Below are positions 1 through 9,753 of a stretch of 64,000 nucleotides of DNA, one piece after another. Made by a program: the position numbers and the translations under genes. The notes beneath the pieces were generated by a model. That model saw only the letters and a list, made by a program, of their open reading frames with translations. It did not search any database and had not been told where the DNA came from. This DNA comes from Terebella lapidaria (taxonomy: Eukaryota; Annelida; Polychaeta; Terebellida; Terebellidae): assembly GCA_949152475.1 (NCBI GenBank), contig OX424569.1:19753170-19817169 (forward strand). Reading direction: 5' to 3'. Each line of letters begins with the position of its first letter. Position 1 is the first letter of the stretch.

Positions 1-744
1 AAAAAAAAATATGAACAATATGAATTATCTGAACAAAAACTGCTTTACCAAAATTCATATGAAATAAGTCAAATTTTGAAGTGGAATGAATGTTGTCTCT
101 GAGCAATGTTAATGCACCCAGTTTAAATTGGGGATGTTGAGTCTGGATTTGAGGATAAAGATGGTGTCTGAGTGCAAGAACAGACCTATTAAAGCCAATG
201 TCAAGTCCTGATAGTGATGGTCTTCCACTGCTCTGATACAAACATCCTGGCCTGCTGTAAAAGATATACTAGCTGCTAGCTTAAATGAGTCCTGACACAA
301 TCATAACCTTCCTGCAAGAAGGTTTCTACCTGTTCAAAATTCAACTATTTGGTGCCCAGTGATTCAACTGATAGGGTTTACAAAATTCTGGCCAAGCGTT
401 ATGTAACAGAATCAAGAAAGTCTCACTTCATATAGTTATAGAGGATCAATGCAGATATCTGAAATGCAGACATATATGTAAATTAGTGAACACCTCCGGT
501 CAATGAACACCTCCAGTTAGTGAACACTTTTCCTCGGTCCCAAATGAACGCCTATCTGTTAACATTGAGCTGCTCTTCCGATAGTGAACACCTCTCTATA
601 GTGAACAACTCTCCACTGTGAACACTGTTTTGTTGTCCCAAATATCAATTTGCAATACAAATGAACCTCTGATTAGAGAACATAGGCATATGCATTGTAA
701 TCACACAGGGCAGAGAATTCTGATTTCTGGGCAACAAGGTAATT
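1..744. other. Low-copy AT-rich flank with a MITE-like remnant
   Basis: I see no gene here. The stretch 485-640 has several spaced copies of a phrase like TAGTGAACACCTC followed by GGTCCCAAA. A shorter version recurs at 9478-9535, so this is probably a remnant of a dispersed DNA-transposon or MITE family. The rest is AT-rich sequence that I do not find elsewhere in the window. The small open frames lack recognisable domains. Confidence 0.4.
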
Positions 745-1405
745 GTATCCCCCGAACAAAGTTCGGCGGATAATATGGATTTGCGATCGTCGCGCCGCGT
801 CCGCAGACACTTTCTTGTGAACGCGCTACAGCTTGCAAATCTGAACCGATTTTGATAATATTTTATAGGGACATGTCTTATGGTAAGATCCCGACACCAA
901 TCGATTTTGGTTGCCATAGCAACCAAATTGGTCGATTGGTGACACATTTTGTGCTCAAATTACCCTGTTTAACACACATGGCTTGTGAACGCTCTACAGG
1001 TGGGAGATTTCGATGAATGATGATGAAATCGCACAGGCTCGATGAGAAAGACCGTCACATAAAACCTATTCTTTTTCAGAATGATCAAGTAAATATTAAT
1101 TAGTTAGCAGGCTAACTTATTACGACCATTGAAATACCCACTTTGACGTCTGTGATCACTCCAATACCCGGATTCTTGTGGATTTTACTGGATTCTTGTT
1201 CAGAATAGACAACTGATGCTTTTGGTGAAAACAAAACAATATTACCAAATAAGTTAACATCAGTTTTACTAGTTAAGTCTATTATTGACCAAAATAAAAA
1301 TAGTTAAGACAAGAAACATTTATTATTGAGCTCAACAGGTGAAGGTCTTGTCCAGTAGAGATTTCATGGCTGTAACTGAATAAGTTAACATCAGTTGTAC
1401 TAGTT

Positions 1406-3227
1406 AAGGCATTTCAGCAGAAATGCCTTTATGGTTTTGTCAAAATTTTTTTTTTTCTTTTTTTTTTTTTTTTTCTTTTTTTTTCACTTTTTGGTTTCCG
1501 CACGATAACTTCAGTTTGCCTCGATGTATCTTCGCCAAATTTTCACTGCTGGTCAGAAATGTTGTGTGGAAGAGGCCTATTGTTTTTGAGCCGGCTCCGG
1601 GGTCCGTGAGGTCCGTGAGGATGAAATCAATGTTTCTGGTTTCCGCACGATAACTCAAAAAGTGTTATGGCAATGACTGTGGAACTTTGCATGGAGGTTC
1701 ATATATCACCAGGGAAGAAGCCTATTGATTTTGAGGCCGATTCGTCAAACGACCTTTGACCTAGGGCTCGAAATAATTTTAGCTGAGTCATCCTTGAGGC
1801 TCTCATGCATATCTCGGAAACGGTGCGTCGTAGAGCGAAACAGACGTTATTTTCAGACTCGTCATCCTAGACAAACATGTCTAAGGGGTATTATGGATGA
1901 CCTTTGACCTTGACCTTAAATTTTTTCGCTGAGTCGGCATTTTTCGTTTATGTCGATATCTCGGAAACGGTGCGTCGTAGAGCGAAACGGACATTATTTT
2001 CGGACTCGTCGCCCTAGACAAACATGTCTTAGGGGTATTATGGATGACCTTTGACCTTGACCTTAATTTTTTTTGCTGAGTCGGCATTTTCCGTATTCGT
2101 CGATATCTCGGAAACGGTGCGTCGTAGAGCGAAACGGACGTTATTTTCGGACTCGTCGCCCAAGACAAACATGTCTTAAGGGTATTATGGAGGACCTTTG
2201 ACTTTGACCTTAAATTTTTTCGCTGAGTCGGCATTTTTCGTTTTCGTCGATATCTCGGAAACAGTGCGTCATAGAGCGAAACGGACATTATTTTCGGACT
2301 CGTCGCCCTAGACAAACATGTCTTAAGGGTATTATTGATGACCATTGACCTTGACCTTAAATTTTTTCGCTGAGTCGGCATTTTTCGTTTTCGTCGATAT
2401 CTCGGAAACGGTGCGTCATAGAGCGAAACGGACGTTATTTTCGGACTCGTCGCCCTAGACAAACATGTCTTAAGGGTATCATGAATGACCTTTGACCTTG
2501 ACCTTAAATTTTTTCCCTGAGTCGGCATTTTTCGTTTTCGTCGATATCTCGGAAATGGTACGTCGTACAGCGAAACGGATGTTATTTTTGGACTCGTCGC
2601 CCCAGACAAACATGTATATAGGGTATTATGGATGACCTTTGACCTTCAATTTTTTTCGCTGAGTCGGCATTTTTCGTTTTCGTCGATATCTCGGAAACGG
2701 TGCGTCGTAGAGCGAAACGAGGTTATTTTCAGACTCGTCGCCCTAGACAAACATGTCTTAGGGGTATTATGGATGACCTTTGACCTTGACCTTAAATTTT
2801 TTCGCTGAGTCGGCATTTTTCGTTTTCGTCGATATCTCGGAAACGGTGCGTCGTAGAGCGAAACAGACGTTATTTTCGGACTCGTCGCCCTAGACAAACA
2901 TGTCTTAGGGGTATTATGGATGACCTTTGACCTTGACTTTAAATTTTTTCGCTGAGTCGGCATTTTTCGTTTTCGTCGATATCTCGGAAATGGTGTGTCG
3001 TAGAGCGAAACGGATGTTATTTTCGGACTCGTCGCCCTAGACAAACATGTACATAGGGTATGATGGATGACCTTTGACCTTGACCTTAAATTTTTTCGCT
3101 GAGTCGGCATTTTTCGTTTCCGTCGATATCTCGGAAACGGTCTCATTGGGAACTTATCATGTCAGCATTTTGTTTTTTTCATGCTTCACCCTGAAATGCC
3201 TCCAAGGCCTTTAGGCCTTGACGTCTA
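1406..3227 (+). mobile_element. Family C element C1 (HINE/Helitron-like), complete
   Basis: It begins AAGGCATTTCAGCAG and ends with the inverted match GAAATGCCT, a hairpin AAGGCC-TTTA-GGCCTT, then GACGT and CTAG before TT. A long T tract lies near 1447-1483. The core, about 1890-3110, is a tandem array of about ten units of roughly 126 bp with the phrases TGACCTTTGACCTTGACCT and ATATCTCGGAAACGG. It sits inside an A-family unit: the sequence before it and after it rejoins as continuous A sequence. Because 126 is divisible by three, the minus strand stays open for long stretches, but this is a repeat effect and not a recognised protein. Confidence 0.7.
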
Positions 3228-3395
3228 GTTAAGTCTATTATTGACCACAATAAAAATAGTTAAGACAAAAAACATTTATTATTGAGCTTAACAAGGTGGA
3301 GGTCTTGTCCAGTAGAGATTTCATGGCTGTAACTGAATAAGTTAACATCAGTTGTACTAGTTAAGTCTATTATTGACCACAATAAAAATAGTTAA

Positions 3396-4113
3396 AGACC
3401 TAGTAGCATGCCGATGAAAGTGCTTTTCATTTAGTCCATTATGAATATTTATCAATGAATTCGAAAGAATTTTACAAATACAATCACTGGGTTTCGAGAT
3501 ATTGAATCAAATAGGCACTCCTTCCGTAAATTGCCGAAGATTTTGATCACGATTTTAGTATGGGTCACGTGGTTGGTGACGTCAGTTGAGGCAGAACTGA
3601 AAGTACATGTAGCCAGCAAGGTAAAAACTGCATGTCGCACATTCATTCCCGTTGTGTATGTTTGACAATTCAAGTGAACGGGTGAGATGGTGGGAATACG
3701 GCATTTCTTGTCTTGATATTCAGAATGAGTACTATTCATTCTCTCAGAAGGGAGGTTTGTTGAACTGCAAGATGTCCAGTATTTGCTGGTTTTCGCGTGT
3801 TTTCTTTCGTATCTCATGCCTTTTGGAGTGGTTTTCTATCTTTCAGCTGACCGCCCAAATTACGCATTTTACGTTTTTGGCCAGCCATCAAAGCACATTT
3901 TGCCTCAACTGACGTCATGATTACGGAAACTGCCGAAGCTATTTTGTTCATCGGCATGAGAAGGCGATTGTAATACTGGCTCAATATACTCGATTACATG
4001 TCGCTGTTATTAATTACCAATTAACGCGAACATCTTTTTTTATCACCAAACATCCACAATGCCTTCATCTGAACAGGAATGAAACCATATATTGGTACCT
4101 TGCTACTATGACT
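3396..4113. mobile_element. TTAA-flanked DNA transposon remnant or MITE, first of a pair
   Basis: It is bounded by TTAA at 3392-3395 and TTAA at 4114-4117. The ends are imperfect inverted repeats: AGACCTAGTAGCA on the left and, read on the other strand, AGTCATAGTAGCA on the right (11 of 13 match). A second inverted pair, CATGCCGATGAA and TTCATCGGCATG, lies inside. TTAA duplication is typical of piggyBac-type elements, though other superfamilies also use it. No transposase is recognisable, and the small open frames look like chance. Confidence 0.55.
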
Positions 4114-4117
4114 TTAA

Positions 4118-5207
4118 CCCTTTGACGGCGAACGATGCATAAATGCATCGCCTACGTTTGGGCGGACGATGCATAAATGCATCACCTACGTTTGGGCGGA
4201 CGTTGCTAAAATGCATCGTGAAACTAATATCGGCTTGCGGCCATGTTTTGGAATCTTTTTCTCTGGAATTTCCCCATGGAATTGAAAGTGAGGCAGCCTA
4301 GATACTATATATAGGCATGGACATGACGTCACGCGTTTTTGAGAGAATGAGCGAACGCGAAAGGAGTGCATGACACAGTTTGCTCGGGCTGGCGTGACCT
4401 GACCTGACCCACAAAATACACGTGTGTGGCAACAATGGCGCCGGCCCGCGCAGATTTTACCGGCAATGCGATCTATTTCAGAGGGCTTATTGCAATAAAA
4501 ATTCGACAGACTGAAGTCAGAGTGGCTTATTTAGATTCAAGAAAGTTATCAAATGAATTTGAGGACGATATAGCAGTCTTTACTGCCACGAATCTTTTGA
4601 GAAACGGTGGAATGGGCGTTGACAAGAGCAATATTAGGGTGCCGGTATTTTGACAGCTGCCTGTCAAAGTGTCATTCGGCATATCCAAACATTTTTCTTT
4701 CGTGTAAAGACGATGTGTGGGTAAATCTAAACGCATATTGTGATAGAAAAATTATCAATGAAATGAACGAAATAGCTTGAATTGATCAAATTTCCGTGTG
4801 GTTTCTATGACAACCTAATGCGAGTGGGTGGGTAGGGCCAGTGTTTATACTGGTAGTTGGACATTCAACTAATGGGTCTCATGGAAATAACTACTACAGG
4901 TTATGTGGCTGTTCAAGTCAGTGACACTGAAATGAATGACACATTACCTTATCATGTGCTGTTGATATATGCACAATATACCTGAAGTTGAGTACATTAT
5001 GGTTGCCATGGCAACCATATATGGGTGGGTGGACTTTTTGTCTGTATGTTCGGACACTCTGGGGTCTCATGGTCATAACTAATATAGGTTATGTGGGTGT
5101 TCAAACAAGTAGTTTAAAAATAAGTGCACTAGTAGTTTAAAAATAAGACACTAAAATTTGGGAAGGCCGTATGAGCATGGTGTGGGGAAAACTCTGCCAT
5201 CAAAGGG
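4118..5207. mobile_element. piggyBac-like non-autonomous element, second of a pair
   Basis: It lies between TTAA at 4114-4117 and TTAA at 5208-5211. The termini are inverted: CCCTTTGACGGC on the left and CCCTTTGATGGC read on the opposite strand on the right. The left subterminal region has two tandem copies (about 31 bp) holding the palindrome GATGCATAAATGCATC. CCC-starting ends with TTAA duplications fit piggyBac. A 75-codon frame at 4426-4653 has no recognised similarity. The element shares its left TTAA with the right end of the neighbouring element. Confidence 0.6.
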
Positions 5208-5332
5208 TTAAGACAAAAAACATTTATTATTGAGCTTAACAAGGTGGAGGTCTTTTCCAGTAGAGATTTCATGGCTGTAACTGAATAAGTTAACATCAGT
5301 TTTACTAGTTAAGTCTATTATTGTATCCCCCG

Positions 5333-6981
5333 AACAAAGTTCGGAGGATACTATGGATTTACGATCGACACCCATGGCTTGTGAACGCTCTAGAAGTTGT
5401 CATTTTACAGGAATCACTACAATATTGAACAGGCTCGTTGAGCAATGCTCAGGCACGAAACCTATCGTTTTTCGGAAAGACTGAATAAATATTAATAAGT
5501 TCATGAGATAACTTATTACAACAATGTGAAATATCCAGTTTGAGATCTCTGATCATTCCAGTTGATTGATATCTGCAAACAAATCACACTGGACATGTGT
5601 ACAAATTTACAGTTGATGGTTTTGTGTGAAGAGATTACTTTTACTGAATAAGTTAACATAAATTTGAATAGTTTAACATTAGTTTTACTAGTTAAGTTTA
5701 TTACTGGCCACAATAAGAATAGTTAGGCAAAGAAACATTTATTATTGAGCTCAACGAGGTAAAGGTTGTGTCCAGTACTGACTTTATGGCTGCAGTACCA
5801 TTGATATTCGTGAATTAGTTAACATTAGTATTGCTAGTTAACATGGTTAGGTCTATTATTGAGCACAATAAAAATAGTTAAGGTAAGGGACATTTATTAT
5901 TGGGATCAATGAAGAAAAGGTTGTGTCCAGTAGTGATTTTATGGTGTAGTATCATTGATATTAATGAATAATTTAACATTAATTTGGCTAGTCAAATCTA
6001 TTATTGAGCACAATAAAAGTAGTTAAGGTGAGGAACATTTATTACTGGGCACATATTATGAGTTAAATTATAACTTGCGGAGAAAGTTTGATCTGGCTAC
6101 AATTTCGTCATCTTGAGATACAGTTTTGGCCAAATTTTACTTTGAATTTCAACTTGAAACCAAGTTTGACACAAATTATGAGTTAAAATATAACTTATGG
6201 TGAAAAGTTAGATCTGGCTCCAATTTCATCATCTTGAAATTCATTTTTGGTCAACTTTTACTTTGAATTTCAGTTTGAAACCAAGTTTGGCACATAATAT
6301 GAGTTAAAATCCAACTTATGGTGAAAAAGTTTGATCTGGCTCCAATTTCGTCATCTTGAAATGCAGTTTCGGTCAACTTTTACTTTGAATTTCAACTCGA
6401 AACCAAGTTTGGCACATATTATGAGTTAAAATAACGCATGGTGAAAAGTTTGATCTGGCTTCAATTTCGTCATCTTGAAATGCAGTTTTGGTCAACTTTC
6501 ACTTTGAATTTCAACTTGATACCAAGTTTTACACATATTATGAGTTAGAATATAACTTACGGTGAAAAGTTTGATTTGGCTCCAATTTTGTCATCTTGAA
6601 ATGCAGTTTCAACTTTTGCTTTGATTTTCAACTTGAAACCAAATTTGTCAAATATTCTGAGTTGAAATATAACTTTTGATGAAAACTTTTATCTGGCTGT
6701 AATTTCGTTATCTTATCGAACATGTTGAAATGGAAATTCATATGCACTGATTTCAGTGGTGACCTTGAATTTGACCTTCACTGACTTTGAAAGGTCAATG
6801 CAACAATTTTTGTGGGAAAAAAACAGTTTTGGCTTGAGCATGTTAGGATTTTACATTTCTCTGGTAATCATTTTAGCCCTTGCTCTAGTTTTTCACGCTT
6901 ATCAGTAGTATTTGGGGCGACAGGGATGATGGGGCCACGGGGGATACACCCAAGCGGTCGTAGGCGACCGGAAGCATCTAG
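5333..6981 (+). mobile_element. Family A element A2, complete and nested in A1
   Basis: It starts GTATCCCCCGAACAAAG and ends ...GGGGGATACACCC, then the hairpin CGGTCG/CGACCG, then CTAG. The core has two kinds of tandem unit. The first (about 5640-6050) is the GTTAAC-containing unit of A1. The second (about 6050-6720) is a unit of about 120 bp with the phrases AACTTTTACTTTGAATTTC and ATCTGGCTCCAATTTCGTC, repeated about five times. It is inserted at TATTATT|GACC of an A1 core unit, and A1 resumes with GACC after the CTAGTT. Confidence 0.65.
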
Positions 6982-7499
6982 TTGACCAGTATGAAATTAG
7001 TTAAGACAGGAAACATTTATTATTGGGTTCAACAAGGTACAGATTCTACCCAGTAGAGATTTCATGACTATAACTGAATAAGTTAATATTAGTTTTACTA
7101 ATTAAGTCTATTATTGATCACAATAAAAAAAAGTTGAAACATGAAGCATTTATTATTGGGCTCAACAAGGTAAAGGTTTTGTTCAGTAGAGATTTCATCG
7201 CTGTACCCGTAATGTTGGGGGATTGAGCAAGGTTTCGCAATCCATTCCTGTGACCAGCTTCTGGAGAGTATTTGGTAAAAAAAAAAAGTTAATGAATATT
7301 TTAGTTGTTATGAGTGTTACTGCATGGAATAGAAATCGTTAAGGTCCTGAATACTGTTTAGATCCGCAATACTGATATCGATGAAACACACTGCTCTGAC
7401 AGTATGATATTTTGTTTGAATTAACATATTTTGGGCAACAGGGATGATAGGGCCACAGGGGGATACACCCACGCGGTCGTTGGCGACCGAATCGTCTAG

Positions 7500-7892
7500 T
7501 TAACAAATCTCACACACTGTTATGCCTGATTGCATCTTGCCCAGATTCTTCCTAACTCTAGTTTCCACAACCTAGATCATACAATGGGAAGCCACAAGTA
7601 TTTACTACAGGGTAAGGTGACATTATGTGGCGATTTTGCCCAAAGATCACGGCAGGAGATTCTTTCTAAACACGTTCTTGTTTCTGGCCGCTTCGTGTTC
7701 GAAGCACGTGCGCTGCTTAGCAACGCCCTCTAACTCTCTCGCCCATTATACTGTAACAATGGTCTTACGTCATTTCCCTCGTATCTCGTGCTGCAGGGTC
7801 ATAAATACTCTGGAGCCGTGTTGTTCAGTGGAGTTGTCTCAGAGCTGAGCAAGGCGAGAGAACGACGGAGGGATCAACCATGAGTCCAACGT
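7500..7892. other. Low-copy region with a possible promoter-like or LTR-like stretch
   Basis: I find no supported gene. Around 7790-7890 the sequence has CATAAATACTC followed by a GC-richer tract and an ATG at 7880. When the TIR element at 7893-8818 is removed, that ATG is followed by a stop after only nine codons. A TATA-like motif and a short leader could belong to a solo LTR or a decayed retroelement promoter, but I could not find a matching second LTR. Confidence 0.25.
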
Positions 7893-8818
7893 CAGGGCCA
7901 TATTTTCGTGCGATTTTGCGAGAATCACGATTGATTCTCGCAAATATATTTTGCGAGAATCAAGTGAACGTTGCTAGAACTTATCCATAAATTTATCCAT
8001 GTTGAACTCTAAACTAATATACAATGACAAGCTTACAATTCTGGTGGTGGTTGGGGGGGGGGGGGGGGGGGGGTGTAACCTAGGTGATAATTACAGATAG
8101 AACAGTAATCTACATGTAGATGACAGGTCTATTCCAAAAAAGGAGTTGATATGTTATTGTTTTGTTTGTGAAACTAACTAAATACAGCAGAACTAATAAA
8201 TTTATTTCAAAATCTGGACAATGAACGCGTGCACCACGATGTCTGATATCCGACTAGGTCTGCTGTCATCACGTTATGATAACTGCCTCAGACCTGTGTA
8301 GTGCATTTAGCGTATATGGTGCGTTATGATGACATGATTTCACTTCGTGATGCTTTGAGCAAACTTTACTCGTTGCTTTGACAGCTTTGTCATCGTCATT
8401 ATAGCTGAATTCATAGGTGTTTTTGAGAAAGTCGTTCCAGTCTGCCTCAAGTGTCCTTTTCAGCACAGCCCTTTTTTGGCCTACAACATCAGTATTAGAT
8501 TTTTTGGTCGACATGATCGGCTGCTCGAATCTGCAGACTATGTCTTCTGTAGAGAAACTAGGTCGTAACCTGGCAACAAAGGTTCATGGTTCACGACGCA
8601 TGCGCAGACGAAAATAAACAAACATGACGGCAGGATGATGAAAAAAACACAATTGAAAATATGACCCGCCGGTTTAGATTCTCCCATGAAAATATTGCGA
8701 AAACTTTACCGGATTTCAAGATTCAATTGCGCGAATCAACGATGATTCTCGTGTGTGGAATTTAAGGCGAATCACGGCGCGAATCGATTCGCGGATTCGC
8801 GTTGAAAATATGGCCCTG
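7893..8818. mobile_element. 926-bp TIR element, hAT-like ends, 5-bp target duplication
   Basis: The left end reads CAGGGCCATATTTTC and the right end is its exact reverse complement. Both sides carry the same five bases, AACGT (7888-7892 and 8819-8823). CAGGG-type ends suggest the hAT group, although the commonest hAT duplication is 8 bp. Both subterminal regions are rich in inverted GCGAATC/GATTCGC and GATTCTCGC words. An 81-codon minus-strand frame (8269-8514) is lysine-rich and could be an N-terminal transposase remnant, but I recognise no domain. A 21-G run lies inside at 8053-8073. Confidence 0.6.
8053..8073 (+). repeat. Uninterrupted run of 21 G
   Basis: This is a pure G homopolymer, preceded by GGTGGTGGTT. 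It can form G-quadruplex structures in principle and is a likely site of length error in sequencing or assembly. Confidence 0.85.
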
Positions 8819-8823
8819 AACGT

Positions 8824-9702
8824 CCTCACTCTTCGGCTAAGGTCCGCGAGGGCCCTGGGGACAATTCTCATAGGGGGGCCAGGTGGGGGAACCGTTGCTG
8901 ACTCGGGGGCTCACGTCCTGTGGATCACCGGTCTCCCGTCTGGGATGGTGCGACGCAGGCAGACCGTCGGACTGTCCAGGGTTCTATCCCCGAGGCAGTG
9001 CCATAGGCGAGGCCGGCCAGCAACATGCCCATGTGCGCGAATTCTGTGGTGCCGCTCCCATGGCATCTCAGGCTCCGCATACGGCTACATTATCATAACT
9101 AATGTATATGTTGTATGATGATGATGATGTTGGTGATGAGGATGATGATGTGTTATGATGTGATGTATGACGGCCGGACTTGTCCGGACGGACTGTTACC
9201 TGGTTGTAGTTCTAGTAATTACGAAGCCCGCCCGAACGTTACAATTATTTAATTAAGCAGATTTTCATCAGCTTGACTCAGCATTGTTTTTGTGGAGCCT
9301 GTACTTGAGCAAATTTCTAGGATAATACCAGGTGTATTTCAAACTTCCATCAATATTTCCTTCTCACAACATATTTATTTATGTGCTTGATTGTTTGATA
9401 TTACAGTACGTGACTGAGTGATATTAAGTTTGTGATATGACATTACTGGTTCAAATTTTTATCTTGGTGGTTCTTCCTCCGATTAGTGAACACCTCCATA
9501 TAGTGAACGTTTTCTGCTGGGTCCCAAAGGCAATCTCTATTGAGATGTGTCTTGTGTAATGGTCGGTTCTTTGAAAATTTTATTTTACTTCAGGACGTGG
9601 TGGGAAGTGCAGCTTCTGTCTTCTGGCCAGCTCCAGTCTTGAAGAATATCAACAAGAAACAGCAGCTCATAACCTACCAGGTCTGGTGAAATTCTTTGAT
9701 TA
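8824..9702. other. Low-copy region with GAT microsatellite and MITE remnant
   Basis: This stretch between the TIR element and C2 has no supported gene. The first 250 bp are GC-rich, unlike the surroundings. A degenerate ATG/GAT microsatellite occupies about 9110-9170. A remnant of the TAGTGAACACCTCC family also seen at 485-640 lies at 9478-9535. The open frames at 8753-9118 have no recognisable domain. Confidence 0.35.
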
Positions 9703-9753
9703 AGGCATTTCGGCAGAAATGCCTTTATGGTTTCAGCAGAATTATTTTTTTTT

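Larger units (their letters stand above)
745..7499 (+). mobile_element. Family A element A1 (HINE/Helitron-like), host to four later insertions
   Basis: The 5' end starts GTATCCCCCGAACAAAG, a palindrome with GTTCGG. The 3' end carries the inverted match CGGGGGATAC, then the hairpin CGGTCG/CGACCG and a terminal CTAG followed by TT. The core is made of roughly 115-bp units with the phrases GTTAAC and CTATTATTGACCACAA. Reading only the A sequence gives one element cut by C1 (1406-3227), two TTAA-flanked elements (3396-5207) and A2 (5333-6981). After each insert the A sequence resumes at the base expected from the tandem unit. No protein is encoded. Assignment to Helitron/Helentron-type non-autonomous elements is inferred from the architecture. 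Confidence 0.65.

Noticed and set aside
1881-2609. A 242-codon minus-strand frame and its relatives at 2646-3146, 15959-17775, 54301-54813 and 63658-63939
   Set aside because: They are translations of the family C tandem units. The repeat length is near a multiple of three, and no domain or start context supports a gene.
8269-8514. An 81-codon minus-strand transposase exon
   Set aside because: The composition is protein-like, but I recognise no motif and see no continuation.
7507-9242. A solo LTR or LTR pair suggested by TGTTATG...GTTACA
   Set aside because: No matching direct repeat and no target duplication could be found.
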